Positions 32,060 through 43,579 of a DNA stretch of 64,000 nucleotides are shown here, piece by piece. Positions within the stretch are counted from its first letter, which is position 1, and each line of letters starts with the position of its first letter. The stretch lies in assembly GCA_033439295.1 (NCBI GenBank), contig JAVTLE010000013.1, positions 2,604,001-2,668,000 of the forward strand. The letters run 5' to 3'. The stretch comes from Deuterostichococcus epilithicus. Taxonomy: Eukaryota; Chlorophyta; Trebouxiophyceae; Prasiolales; Stichococcaceae. The notes beneath the pieces are model-generated. The model had not been told where the DNA came from and did no database searches. It saw only the letters and a list, made by a program, of their open reading frames with translations. The translations under genes and the position numbers were made by a program.

Positions 32060-33000
32060 TCGTGCACCCGCACTGAGCCGGGCGACAGACGGCGCGGGCT
32101 GGTCATGTCACCGGGCGTGCTGCACGAGCTTGGGGCCATGTGATGTGCACCGCATCCGTCAGGAGGGCGTTGCATGCACTGTGACATGAAGGATATATGT
32201 CATTCACGCAGACCGGACGAACCATGCCAGAGGTCGAAGCTCGAGTAGCGAAATGCGGCAGTGCTCTGCTGCTGCCGTATGGGAATGAGGTTTTCAGTTT
32301 GAGGGCTCTGTCCCTGAAAATGCTTCCAGCTGTCAGAGGTTGTTTCTGAGGCACGAACCTTGCGTTCATAGGTCAAGCAGAAGGCCACAAGGTTGAAGAA
32401 GGTGCAAACGTGACACAACACAATTTGCAGACGAAGAGCCGCTTGAAGGCTGAGCAAACAATTCAGTGGTCGGTAAAATACCTCGCGTATGCCAACTATG
32501 CCAAGCCAATGCCATCTGTCAAAGCCAAAGACTGAGCCGACAAACCATGTCCACGAATGCACGGCGAAAGGGCAACGAGATGGAGGGGACCCTGCATCTG
32601 CCTCTCCACAGTATCTACTTGCCTTCAATGGTGCCACCTATACGAGGGGAGGCGCACTGGACAGCGCAGTGTCATCTCCCTCCTCTGTCGCCCCTCAGGC
32701 TCCGGCCTGCCCAGCCGCCCCAGCCGGCACAATTTCGCCCGCGAGGGCCCGTGGTCAGCCGCCTATCGTTACTGGCAGCCCGGCACCGGCCGCAGCCGGC
32801 GGCGCCGCACGCAGCACGCCGCAGGTCGTGGCGGATGTCGGCCACATGCAGCCATCGCCATCTGCTGCAGCGTGCGCTCCACCAAAGGGTATTTCGCACT
32901 TGGCGCCCTGCAAGTTGCACCACAGAGGGACTTTAGTGGAAGCTTCTGAGGGTTTATGACGAGATGGAGTGCATCAACTGGTTGGTCACGCTCCCATAGA
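32060..33000. other. no supported gene
   Basis: Open frames on both strands between about 32560 and 32960 are Pro/Ala/Arg-rich and look like GC-rich shadows. No domain and no convincing splice pair were found. It may contain the 3' end of the minus-strand locus to the right. Confidence 0.4.
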
Positions 33001-33091
33001 CTTAAACACTAGCCGACCAGCGCAGCAGCAGGCGTGTGCGCGCATCATGCTGGCATGGCATGCGCGCCACCGCTGCAGGCCAACCACTCAT

Positions 33092-36000
33092 TCAACACCT
33101 GCCAGATACAGCGGCGATTAGTGGGAACACGAGCAGCGGCGGCACCTGCACAGGCGTCCCGGGCAGGCAGGCCGCAAGTGCGGCGCCCTCCCCATGCTCC
33201 GTCACACCGCTCGAGTAGGAAAACGCGCCCATCGCGTGCGCAGCGTGCCGCACGCCGCTTGCCGCCGCGAGCGCCTCCGCATAGCTCTGCGGGGCACCGG
33301 GCACGGCAGGCGGCGTCAGGCGGCATCCCGCGGCCTTGACGACAGCAGGGCTGAACGGCCAGGCGGCGGCGTCATACCCCAGCTGCTGCTTTGAGTCCAG
33401 CGCCGCCGGGCTGGAGTCGTCAGTGCAACATCGCCCTCGACTGCGCAACCGCAGCAGGCGCAGCCAGCGGCGGCCAGGGTGTGCAGTTTTCCATTTAAGT
33501 TTTCCATCAAGCCCGCGCTCCTGAGGTCTCCCCGTCATCTCCTGGGCGGGCGGCCCCGCGCACACCTGCAGGTTGACGGCCAGCTCCTGACGGGCGGCAT
33601 CCTCGAGGTGCTGCTGCACAGCGAACTGCCGCGCCAGCGCCGCGACGGACGCCCGGCCCCGGCCGTGCGCGGTCCTGCGGCCGCCGTTCTGCTCGAAGGC
33701 CGCCGGCTCCGGCGCCCAGCCACACACGCCGATGCGGTCCATCTGCAGCAGGAACATTGCAGAGTTGTTGGGGGGCCGCAGCAGAGTAGATGTCAAATGT
33801 ACTGCTGCCACAAAGGGTGCTACCTGATGTCTGAGGCACTTTCTTGGCTGCCCTGACGCGCTCTTGGGCTGCCAACTTGTGGACGGACGCATGCATGTGA
33901 GACATAGTCGAAACAGTGCCGGCATGCCGCGAGGCTGGTCCCCGTTGAGGAGCTCTTAGGCTGGGCAGCAAGCGCTGGGCATCAGGGAGCCCAGCGCCTC
34001 GCGAGGGCACCGCCGAGCGACTCTCGCCTGTATGGGGCCATACAGGATGCAGCCGACAGCGCCGGCGTCGAGGGTGCGCTCCCCATGGAACAGCGCGCCC
34101 CGTAGGCTGCGGTCGCCCCAGGCCGCGCCGCGCAGCACGCCGCCCAGCAGCGGCGCGGCAGGCAACGCGCCCTGCAGCCGCTGCGCCAGCAGCCCCGCCT
34201 GCGCGCGTGGGTTTTCAGTCAAAGGTTCCTGTTCGCGTGGACGCAGGAATGCATGGGATGCTGTCCGGCCGTGCTGCTCCGATGCTGGAGACTTTGCCTG
34301 CCATGCCGGAGGCGCACTGGGCCGGTGCGCGCAGGCTGGACGGGTCACGCAGCCGGAGCCCAGGTGCTCAGCTGCAGGAGCAGGTTGCAGGGCAGCAAGC
34401 AGCTGCGGTGGCCCTTACCAGCCCTGCTGCTGGTTGAGAGGACGTTCTGAAGACAGAAAGACACGAAGTCGCGGGCAAACTCACATCCGCAAAGCGGGGC
34501 TCGGCCAGCAGGAATGCCGCCGCGCCCGTCTGCAGCCGTGCGCCGGCCGGGTGCACCGCATGAGCCGGTCCGCCCGAGGCCGCTGTGCATACTGCCCCTG
34601 CCTGCCCTGCCGCTGCTGCCGCTGAGGCTCCCCCAGCAGCCGAGTCTGAAGCGGCGCCCGCCGCCCGCTGGCCGCAGGTGCGCAGCAGCCGCGCCCAGGC
34701 GCCACCCGGCAGCTCCGGCAGGGACGTTTCCCTTGCGTGAAACGTGTGCACCTCGACACCTGCAGCAGCAGGGACGAAGTCCGTGTGCAAGGCGCGGGTG
34801 CGGGCTCAACCGCAGCGGCACTGTTGTGCTGATTGTGCAAGGCTTGCCGCAGGCTCGCAGCCTGCATCTGTGGCTAGCCTTGGCCGGTGGACGATTGCCG
34901 CCAATCGCCATACATCAACTGCAGCCACCGCCGCCTGACCTGGGAGGTAGGCTGCCATGATGGAGATGCTGGGCTGCGCAGCCGCCGTGACGCCCACCAG
35001 TTCCTGCACCAGGTTCCGAGACAGGATCAACCTTATGGTGACCAGCGTTTGCCGGCTGGACAGTAGTGGCAGCTGCATGAGTAAGCAGCTATGAATGACG
35101 GATCTCTACAGGGTGCACAGCCGCCGGGAGGACTGCATACTATGTACTTCCCTGTGTAATGTCCCTGCAGCCGGCGCCAGCGCAGGACAGCGGGACCAGG
35201 CAGCCTGCAGGGGAGGGTGTCTCACCTGGACGGCGCCACCGAAGACGGCGGGGTCGTGCGCGACGCCCCGCGTGCGCAGGCACTCCAGCACGAACTGCAC
35301 ACCGACAGCACAAGGGCTCAGGGGTGTAGGTTTTGCATTGTGTGTGCTGAAAGCGGCCCTCGCTGCTGATGGTGCCAGGCCTTGGCAGCTCCTGCTTTCA
35401 ATGGTTTTCTGTTGGGCAGCATGCAGAAGCCTCGGGGGAAATAGCAGGACAGCTCCGGGCAGTCGTCACCTGGGGGCTGAGCTCGATGTGAGCGCCGTAC
35501 TTTTCTGGATCCACCTGCGGCGCAACGAAGATACGAGTTCAGGGCCGTCGAAGGCACGGGGAGCCTCTGTCAAGCCAGCTTCATGTAGAGAATGCGGCTC
35601 TCGACTTGCATTTTGGGGCACGGACCCAGGTGGACAGATCCTCAGCAGGACGGTATGCAACCCACCAGCAGCTGTACCAGGTGAGGCTGCACTCCCGGAC
35701 CTAGCCCCATTCGCAGCGTCTGCAGGACACCAGCAACCGCACAACGTCGCCAGCACTCGTGCGCAGTCTTCCAAGGCGATGGAAGCTGCTTGAAGCAGCC
35801 GACATACAGCTTTTGTTTGCACATGCAACGGTTCCAGAATCGCCCGGCGCCTCGACTGCCAGAGCGTAGTGGACCGAAGCAGACGCTGCAGGGCTTTCAT
35901 ACCAGCTGAGCACACCTGGACGCACTCCGTGACAGCACGTGAAAGAATTGGGTGGGAGCTCTCCGCTGCCGCAAATCGCAGCTCCCCCGGTGCGGGTGCC

Positions 36001-36262
36001 TGCAGATGCGCCTGCAGCAACAGAGGGCGCCCTGAATGCACCATCTATTGACCAGGATCGACCTCCTCAATTCATACTCGCATCTGCATGCGATATTGGT
36101 CCTGCACAATGCAGCCTTGAAGTTGCCGCTCGCCTGCGTGGAGAGGGCGGGCAGAATCTGGCGCGATGCGGCGGACAGGGATGCCGACAGGGCCGTGGAC
36201 TGCCCAAAGAGCGCTCGCTGCACTGCCGCAAACAGCTGCAGCGTCGCCGCAGTCAGCAGCAT
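33092..36262 (-). CDS. unrecognised multi-exon gene (candidate exons)
   Basis: Several minus-strand stretches look like exons, but phases were not all checked. They are: ~36120-36262 (MLLTAATLQLFAAVQRALFG), ~35890-35975 (SHPILSRAVTECVQVCSAG), ~35477-35521 (VDPEKYGAHIELSPQ), ~35230-35300 (FVLECLRTRGVAHDPAVF), ~34945-35010 (ELVGVTAAAQPSISIMAAYL), ~34488-34790 (DFVPAAAGVEVHTFHARETS), ~33990-34212 (ALFHGERTLDAGAVGCILYG), ~33570-33740 (MDRIGVCGWAPEPAAFEQNG) and ~33130-33390 (SKQQLGYDAAAWPFSPAVV). Several end in clean GTGAGT or GTGAGA donors. The predicted protein is helical, Ala/Leu-rich and lacks catalytic motifs I recognise; a large scaffold such as a Mediator or nucleoporin subunit is only a guess. 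It could be two genes. Confidence 0.4.
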
Positions 36263-37252
36263 GCTGAAACCGTAGGTCTCTTAGCTAGACGTCAATCGGA
36301 CACCGCGTGACCGGCGCTGGCGTGCGGTGGGTTCTGCCACACCGAGCTGCTGCACAGCCGTGTGCCGCAGGTAGGCAGGAGGCAACTGCGTCTGGCAGCT
36401 GTCAATAGTCGAACGTGAGGCCAGTTGACTATGGGCAAGCAGTCAAAGCTGCTGGCTCACCGCCGCATGCTCCGTGCGCCGTCTCAACCGGGAGGAGCAT
36501 CCTCTCGGCCGTACAAATACCAATGCGAGACTCAGTTTGTATTCAAGATGAATGTAGACCTCGGCGAAGGCTGCTGCATCATCTCCGGTGTTCCACACGT
36601 TGTGTTGTGAGTCGAATCAGCATAATTTCGTCTGTTGTCGATCGCGTCCAAAGCCGGTGAATCTAGCAAACAAGCTGCTTGTGAGACAAGAGCACTGCAA
36701 CCCTGCGAGAGGCTGCAGAATCACACAGCATGTAGTCAGACGAGTCAGCCAATATTAGTTCATTCCACGTCAGTCACACAGAGCTGCGGCATTCACGGCG
36801 GGCGGACACCCCGAGGCCTCTGTCGAGCCTGCGAGGCGCACACAGGCGACATCAGTGCACAGTACCCAGTCCCTATAGCCATTTTCTCAAGGATGATATC
36901 CATTCCTGCGCTCTTGCTGTTCATCGTGGCGGATCTCGCTTGACTCGCGTGTAGACGACTGGTCGTTTGATATTGCAGAAGCGCGAGTTCGAAGCTCGAC
37001 ACGCCAGCGTGCCCAAGAAATTCATCGTTTGTGAGGGAGGCTGAAGTCGCGGTTTGAGACTTCGCTCATCATTTGACGTGACATCAGCAAAGTGGCCTGT
37101 CCTGTCGGCGCGCACTGCTGAGGTGACGGCAGCCAGCATCTCACATTGGGATGGACCAGGAGGAGGCTGTTCTTCCAGGTCAACCTCTTTGCTTGATAGC
37201 ACTGGATGTTGTCGCTCTGACGCTTCCCGCATTATCATTCTGATGTTTGCAG
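36263..37252. other. divergent intergenic or 5' region
   Basis: Lies between the start of the unrecognised minus-strand gene and the first confident TALE-gene exon. Open frames near 36415-36660 show no domain. It probably contains both promoters and the still unlocated first coding exon of the homeobox gene. Confidence 0.4.
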
Positions 37253-40200
37253 CTGAAGCCGCCACTGTGTGAAGTGACGGACTCCGTTGGTGGTGCAAAC
37301 ACCACAGGTGGTGAGGAGCACGGTGGGCATGATGCATCAGCGTCAGCTGAGGCGATTGGTGCTGCCAATGGCGACATGCAGCGGCCTGTGACACTTCCAG
37401 GTACTGGCCTGGCACCTGAGCATCTGGCCGAGCCGTATGGCACGGGATCATTCGAGGCGCAGTCGCGCAACGGAGTGCCTGCAGCTCTGCCGCACATATC
37501 AGCAGCAGGCACAATAATGACTGCAGCGGAGCTGTTGCAAGGTGGATTCGCATCGCTCTCAGCGCACGCGTCACGGCAGCCGGACCGTTCTGCAGCGCTG
37601 TGGCATCCTGCTGGCGGGCCAGTGCCTGGCAGTGCAGCCACTACTGGCAGCATTGCGCCAGTAGTGATGCAGCTGCCGCGTCCGGTCGTGCCGCTGCCGC
37701 GCGGCGGCCGCAGCGCTGTGGCCGCCTTCCTGGCGAGGCTGTCCCCCCTGGAGCGACGCATCCTGCTGAGCGGCATGCCGCACGACAAGCTGCAGCGACT
37801 GCTGGACTCCGGCGCCATAGGTGCATTTCTGTCAAGCCTGGCGTCTCAGTGTCTGCTGATGTTGCCGCCACGCACTGCTGCTTCGCATCGACTCTGCTAC
37901 TGTGCATCGTTTGACACTGCATGACAGCCACACCAGCCAGCAGACTAGTACCGCTGACCCAATTATTGCATCGACTGCTTGGTGGTGACGCTGCCATGCA
38001 TCGCGACAGGCGGCAGCCATCGTGCGATGACAGACCAGCTGCAGGCGGCGCAACCAGACCCATCGTTTCAGACCGCACCGCCGCCTTCCTGGCAGCTGCC
38101 CAGCCGAGGGCTGTGGCCCAGCGGCTTCGGCGCTGCACCAGCTGGCTCCTGGCTGCAATCAGGCCAACAAACCCCCGGTGCACTGCCACCGCTGCTGCCG
38201 CCGCAGCTGAGGCAGCAGCTCACCCAGCATCTCGCCGAGCCCTTGCCCCTGCCGGTGGGCAGCAGGCCTTCCGGTGTCTCCATGCCATGCAGCGGCTACG
38301 CCCCGCTGGCGGTTTCCTGGCCTTCTCAGCAGCCAGACAGCGCCGCCAGCATGGCTCTCGGAAGCCGTCAGCAAGCGACATACCTGCAAGCGCCTCACGG
38401 CGCAGCGCAGCTGTGGCAGTACCATGTTGCCCCGCCAGCAGTGCAGTCACTGGAGGCGGCCAACATGCTGCTGACGCCGTCCGCGGGTGCTAACACTGCA
38501 GCAGCCACTGGCGGCATGCCTCTGCTGCATCGCACACAGCCGCTGCGCCCAGCAGGTCTGGGCCAGACGCCAGCTATGGTCCTGCAGCCACCCGGACCGG
38601 AGTGGCATTCCACCGATAAAGGTACTAAGTGAGGTTGGAGCTCCTCGTGAGCATGGCACGCTGCCTCCCTGCCGCGCACATGTGTGCTGCTAATGCACAG
38701 TTCTGGCAGAAAGCTTTCTATGTGTCCATCAGCAATGATGTAGAGTATCCTTCCTCTGATGCATGCAGCGACAAGGGGCTTGCCCCGGCTGCCGTCTGTC
38801 GTCTCCTGGCCCGCTGCCGCCCCAGAACCTGCCAGTCCGCTCATGCGAGCTGGGCTGGGGACGGCCGGCACTGAGCGACAGCAGGTGATACTCAGTTGCC
38901 ATCATCGTGGCGCATATAAGCAGCTACCTTGCCAGCACCGCGAGCACAGCAGGCATGCTAGATGCAGCACTGGTAGCTTGGCTTGGATATGGGGCTTAGT
39001 TGGCATTTATGTCAAAACACCGCAGGTCGAGGCTGCCCATTCTGCAGCTGCATCGTGAGCAAATCTTGCATATCTGCACGGCATGATTGCGAAATCTGTC
39101 TCATCAAGCTGCGGGCCCTCGTGCAGTGGCTCGGAAGGCACAGCGGCGCCAGAGGTATGGAAGAGACGCCCAGCACTGGCCTCGGGAGCGGCGCTGGTGC
39201 CAGCGGCCCAGCTCTGGAGCTGCCCATGACTGAGAAGACCTACGTTTACACACACAAGTGAGTTTCCAGACAGAGGCCGGGGAGTTGATGCAACAATTCA
39301 TAAAGAGGACCTCTTCTGAGTCGCTTGGGCACATATCTACATATCTATTTGAAGGTTTATCTGTCCTGGCAGTCTGTCTTGGCAACATGGTGCCTCCCGC
39401 ACAACACACTGTATTGTCGAACAAGGAAGAGCAACATGCAGCTTTGAACCAGGCAAAACCTTTGAGCACCCCGAAACCATCCTACACCGATAGAAAAAGA
39501 CGACCTCCTTCACGCAACGCAGGCTGTTCCCTGTGGCGGGCATGCTGCTGCGCAAGCTGCTGCGGCAGTCGGGACGCCAGGAGCACCTGCCGCCGCCGCA
39601 CAGGCCCGGCGACGGCGCGGCGGTGCTGCGTCGACTGCTGGGCGACCGAGTGCCCACCTGCCTGACACCCGAGCAGGTGCAGCAAGCAGCCTTGCATTCG
39701 TGCATGCCAGTCCTCGAGTGTGAATGCAGATGACGGTTGCGCCACCACAAACTGCTGCTGCCGCTGCACTGCGTGTCCAAGGGGGTCCCTAGCGGGATAC
39801 ACATGCGGCAGCCACAGTAGCTCCTCTCATGCTTTCGATCCCAGTTCATTTCAGTCCGATTTCAGTTTCGTTTCCTCCGCTCGCCACAGCGGGCGCACCT
39901 GCAGTGCCTGGCTGCGCAGATGGAGTCGTTCTGGGCTGCCAACGTGGGCGGCCTGAACGACCTGGTGCGTTCCGCCCGCACCGTGCTGGCCAGCAACGAC
40001 CCTGCCACCTTGCCGGCATCCACCGCGCTGCACGCGGTGCAGGCCAGGTGCGAGCGCGGGCCNNNNGGGGGGGCACCTGCCTCAGACATTGGCCGCTGCT
40101 GCGCCGTTTTTGACTTCGTTGGTGGTTTGTGACATTGTTGCATGCACGATCAGATGCCGCTGGCAGGGCTTGGCGGGTTTTGCAGCCGCCAGACACGAGC

Positions 40201-42982
40201 AGGCGGTGCCTGAGGCTGCACCTGCATGGTCTGTAGCCGTCACCGTATGCCTAGCCTTGCTCCTGTTGTGTGTATGCACAGGCTGCAGGGCATTGCAGAG
40301 GCCGCCGCCATGCTGCTGCAGCTGCCGGATGCGCCTCAACCTGTGCACGACGAGGGTGAGGCGGCGGCGGCGGCGGCGGCGGACGGGCGGGTCAGCAAGC
40401 GCCGCCGCACACGAGGTGGCGAAGTCTCAGCAGTCGGGCCCTCATCAGGTGCGAAAGCCGAGTGTCTCAAGCCTAAACTCATTTCAGCTGGTATGTTTCT
40501 CAATGATCCGCATCTAAAACTGATCTCAGCGAATCAAGCTCTTAAGCCGCTACTAGCACAGCAGGACAGCCCTGACCAGTCGCAGCAGCATCTGTAGGCC
40601 GCGGCGCCGGCCGCGCGGCAGCGGACGACGATCGCGGCGGCCCGGCGGACACGGCCCGCTGGCGGCGTGTCATGGACGAAGAGGGTCGAGACGCCAAGCA
40701 GCTCATGGCGGCGTGGGTGCTGGAGAACTTTGACAACCCGTTCCCCACCCCGGCAGAGAAGGACATGCTTGCCGGCCTCACGGGGCTGCCCAGGAGCCAG
40801 GTAGGCATCGGCAGGAGTCCACTACATACCCTCTTATATTTGCCTGACACTTCCACTGATATGCCAGCACATCAAGCGGCAGATACTGTCCTCAGTCAAT
40901 GGCGCCTCGAGTGGGGAATCGCCTGTCCTTGTAGCCACCTTGGTCTGTCAGGCAGCACGCCAGACAATGATGATGCTGAAGAGTTGTGCCTCGCTGGCAT
41001 TTCTGCCTCATGATGGCCACTTTGCAGGTGTCGAACTGGTTCGTCAACCACCGCGGGCGTGTGTGGCAGCCGATGGTCTTGCAGCTGGGCCAGGAGATCG
41101 AGGAGGAGGAGCAGGCGGCAACAGAGGCAGCACGGGTGCGTGCGGCTCAGGAGGGTCTAGGCCCGGACGGCTGGCGGGCGGCCGCGGGGGCGGGGGCGGC
41201 ATCGGGAGGTGCGGCTCAGGACGCAGGCCCACCAGACTACGGGTGGGCGGAGGCGGCAGAGGTGTTGCAAACACGCACGGCCCTGGTTTCGGGCGGGCTG
41301 CCGGCGGGCTGGGCGACGGCCGCCACAATGGCAGGCGCTGCTGCTGCAGGCGCGGGCGTGTGGGGCCTGCAGCCGTTCGACGGCTATGCAGCGGGGGCCG
41401 CTGCCCTCGAGCTGGCGCAGACGCCGCCCAGCGGCGGTGAGGTGGAGCCGCACACCGCTGAGTCGCGGCGAGACGGCCGGGAGCCGCCACTCGCCCCTCG
41501 GCGGCAGCGGCGTCGCCGCTCGTGGCGCCTCGAAGCCACCTCACCTGGCAAACGTGCAGAGCAGCCGCCGCTGCAGCCGCTGCCGTTGCAGCCGCCACAA
41601 CTGCCGCCGCTGCAGGTTTCACTCGGCATGTCGGGCGGTGCCGACATGCCAATGCCAGAGCTGCCGCTCAGCGCCGGTGGCAGCGAGCAGTGGGACCTGC
41701 AGCAGCTGCTGCGGTCAGTCCCAGAAGGTTTGTGGCCGCCGATGTCGCCGCCGGAGGTCGGAAACTTCACACCGTCGCCAGCCTTGCCGGTTGTCGCGCC
41801 GCTGGGCGCAGATGCACCGGCAGTCAGCCAGCCGACCAGCCCGCTGCTGGCGCTGCTGCTCCGTCAGCCGAGCCCGCTGCGCGGCACGGCGCTGGCGGGT
41901 CCACTGCAAAGGGCGCGGCAGGCAACTGGCTGCGGCGCTGCTGAGGCGCCAAGCCGCTCACAACTGGCGTCGCTCTCGCTGGCGGAGCATTCGGGCGGAC
42001 CGGAACGCCATGCCCGGCTGCAGCGCCAGGCAGCCGTCAAGGAGGCTCTGCAGGTGTGCTAAGGATTCGGGGCGCTTCACTTGCGAATGATTTGCAGTCG
42101 CATTCCACTGACAACTCCACTTCACAAGTCGTTGTCGTCCCTTCAAATGCTGCGAGAGTCCACGAAAGAGCGTGCAATGCACTGCATGTATTTCTTCCTG
42201 CAACTTTGATGGCGGCAGTCAAATTGTGTGCATCATGCGCGTAGGCTCGAGGTCTGGACAGTGTGTGGGCGCCGCTGCCGTCGAACCTGCTCGCCGGCAA
42301 ACCAGCGGCAGCACACCGACCAGCGACATCCCTCCCGCCGGCCCCGGCGGCCGCCTCGGATGCTGCACCGCAGCTGGCAGCCGTCCCGGGCAGCGCCGGC
42401 GCCAGCCCAGTCCCTGATTTGCCAAGCCCTCCCATGCCCAGCCCGCAGGCTACTTTGCCGCTCATGCAGTCCACCGCGGTTTCCCCTGCAGCGTTTCCCG
42501 CGATCCGGTCGCCAGATGCGGCGCAATTGCCGCCAGGGCGCTCAAGCGGCCTCGACGCCGCTGCCGCCGCGCGGCTGTCGGACAGCCCACTGCTGGGGTC
42601 ACTGCTTATGGCGCTGCGGCACTCGCGCAGCCCTGCCGCCTCGGGGCGCGGTGCCAGGCGCAGCCCTGCGGCGCCGGCTCGAGCGGCGGCACACGCCGGC
42701 GTCCCACGCAGGCCTGCAGACGGCAGTTGGGCACTGCCACTTACTGAAAGGACGGGACCTGTCGATGGTCTGGGTGTCGATCCTGTCGCGGCAGCGGCAA
42801 CAGGCCTGCCGCACAGTGCCGAGTCGCCCGACGTTGCTGCCGTGGTGGACGCGGCGCTGGCGGCTACGCAGGCCGGCAGCGACGGCGGGCTGCCGCGGCG
42901 GCCGCGGCGGCAGTCGCCGCAGGGGCCGCAGACGCCAGAGGCGAAGCCCACACGGTCGCAGGGCTCTGACCGGCGGCCGTGA
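37253..42982 (+). CDS. TALE-class (BELL-like) homeodomain transcription factor
   Basis: Nine exons in matching phase: 37253-37820, 38010-38621, 39026-39257, 39523-39676, 39905-40047, 40282-40448, 40598-40800, 41028-42053, 42245-42982 (stop). The first coding exon with the ATG was not found. The N-terminal part is Pro/Gln/Ala-rich, as in activation regions. A block starting YTHKLFPVAGMLLRKLLRQ resembles the HPLFPLL start of MEINOX/PBC domains and runs through helices to LQGIAEAAAMLL. KRRRTR is a likely nuclear signal. The homeodomain is split by an intron just before VSNWF: LENFDNPFPTPAEKDMLAGL, then VSNWFVNHRGRVWQPMV. The FPT loop is the three-residue extension, and WFxNxRxR is the recognition helix. 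RVWQPMV resembles BELL (RLWKPMV) more than KNOX. Green-algal TALE partners (GSP1/GSM1 in Chlamydomonas) switch on the zygote programme, so a sexual-cycle role is a family-based inference. Position 50 is Val rather than the usual Ile. The C-terminus is long, Ser/Pro/Ala-rich and disordered. Confidence 0.85.
40063..40066. other. assembly gap (4 Ns) in TALE-gene intron
   Basis: Four Ns between GGGCC and a G run, inside the intron 40048-40281. The coding phase on both sides agrees, so the gap is unlikely to hide coding sequence. Confidence 0.9.
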
Positions 42983-43579
42983 CTCACCTGAGACTCAGCA
43001 AGCCATGTGCTACTGCAGCAGCAGGGTGCAACGACGCGGGAGGCTTTCTCGCTAGTGAGCAGGAAGGCGGTGAAGCCACGAATGATGGCGCTGCCATGAT
43101 GACATGCAGGGCACTGTGCTGTATTTGCATTTGTGCCAAAGATGACACGGAGGCAATGCGATCTTGGACTGGACTGGCCTTGGCCATTGCACTGCAACGG
43201 TTTGCCTGCCCGAAGTTCTTAAACGTGATTGTAGCGGCCTGCATGCGGCGACAGTCAGACCGCATCTGTGTCGTGCATGCTTATGTGACTAGTGATCTGA
43301 TTGTTCTCAAAACTAAATGAGACATTGGGCTGTATGCTGCCACACACACCCAACACGCAACTGTCCACGCCCGCCGTGTAGACAGCGCCAGCTGGGCGGC
43401 AGGTCCCCATGATGAGCTCCTGCTGACAATGGTGCCTGTCAGCCTGCCGCTAGCACGGGGTGCCGCGGCCGCTGGTGAGCTGAGGACCGCCTCCCTGGGC
43501 GTCAAATGTTCCGGCTGACCAGACCTGGCGCCCGCTCAGCACCCTCGCTGCCGCTCAAAACCCTCGCTGCAGCGGCCGC
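42983..43579. other. convergent intergenic region
   Basis: Between the TALE-gene stop (+) and the mannanase stop (-). Open frames lack domains. Probably both 3' UTRs. Confidence 0.5.

Noticed and set aside
37180-37818. Minus-strand frame of 212 codons
   Set aside because: Antisense of the first confident TALE-gene exon, which has matching splice phases on the plus strand.
41028-42982. Retroelement or other mobile-element coding region in the window
   Set aside because: No reverse transcriptase, integrase, transposase, capsid-like or terminal-repeat signature was recognised anywhere; the long C-terminal frame here belongs to the TALE gene.
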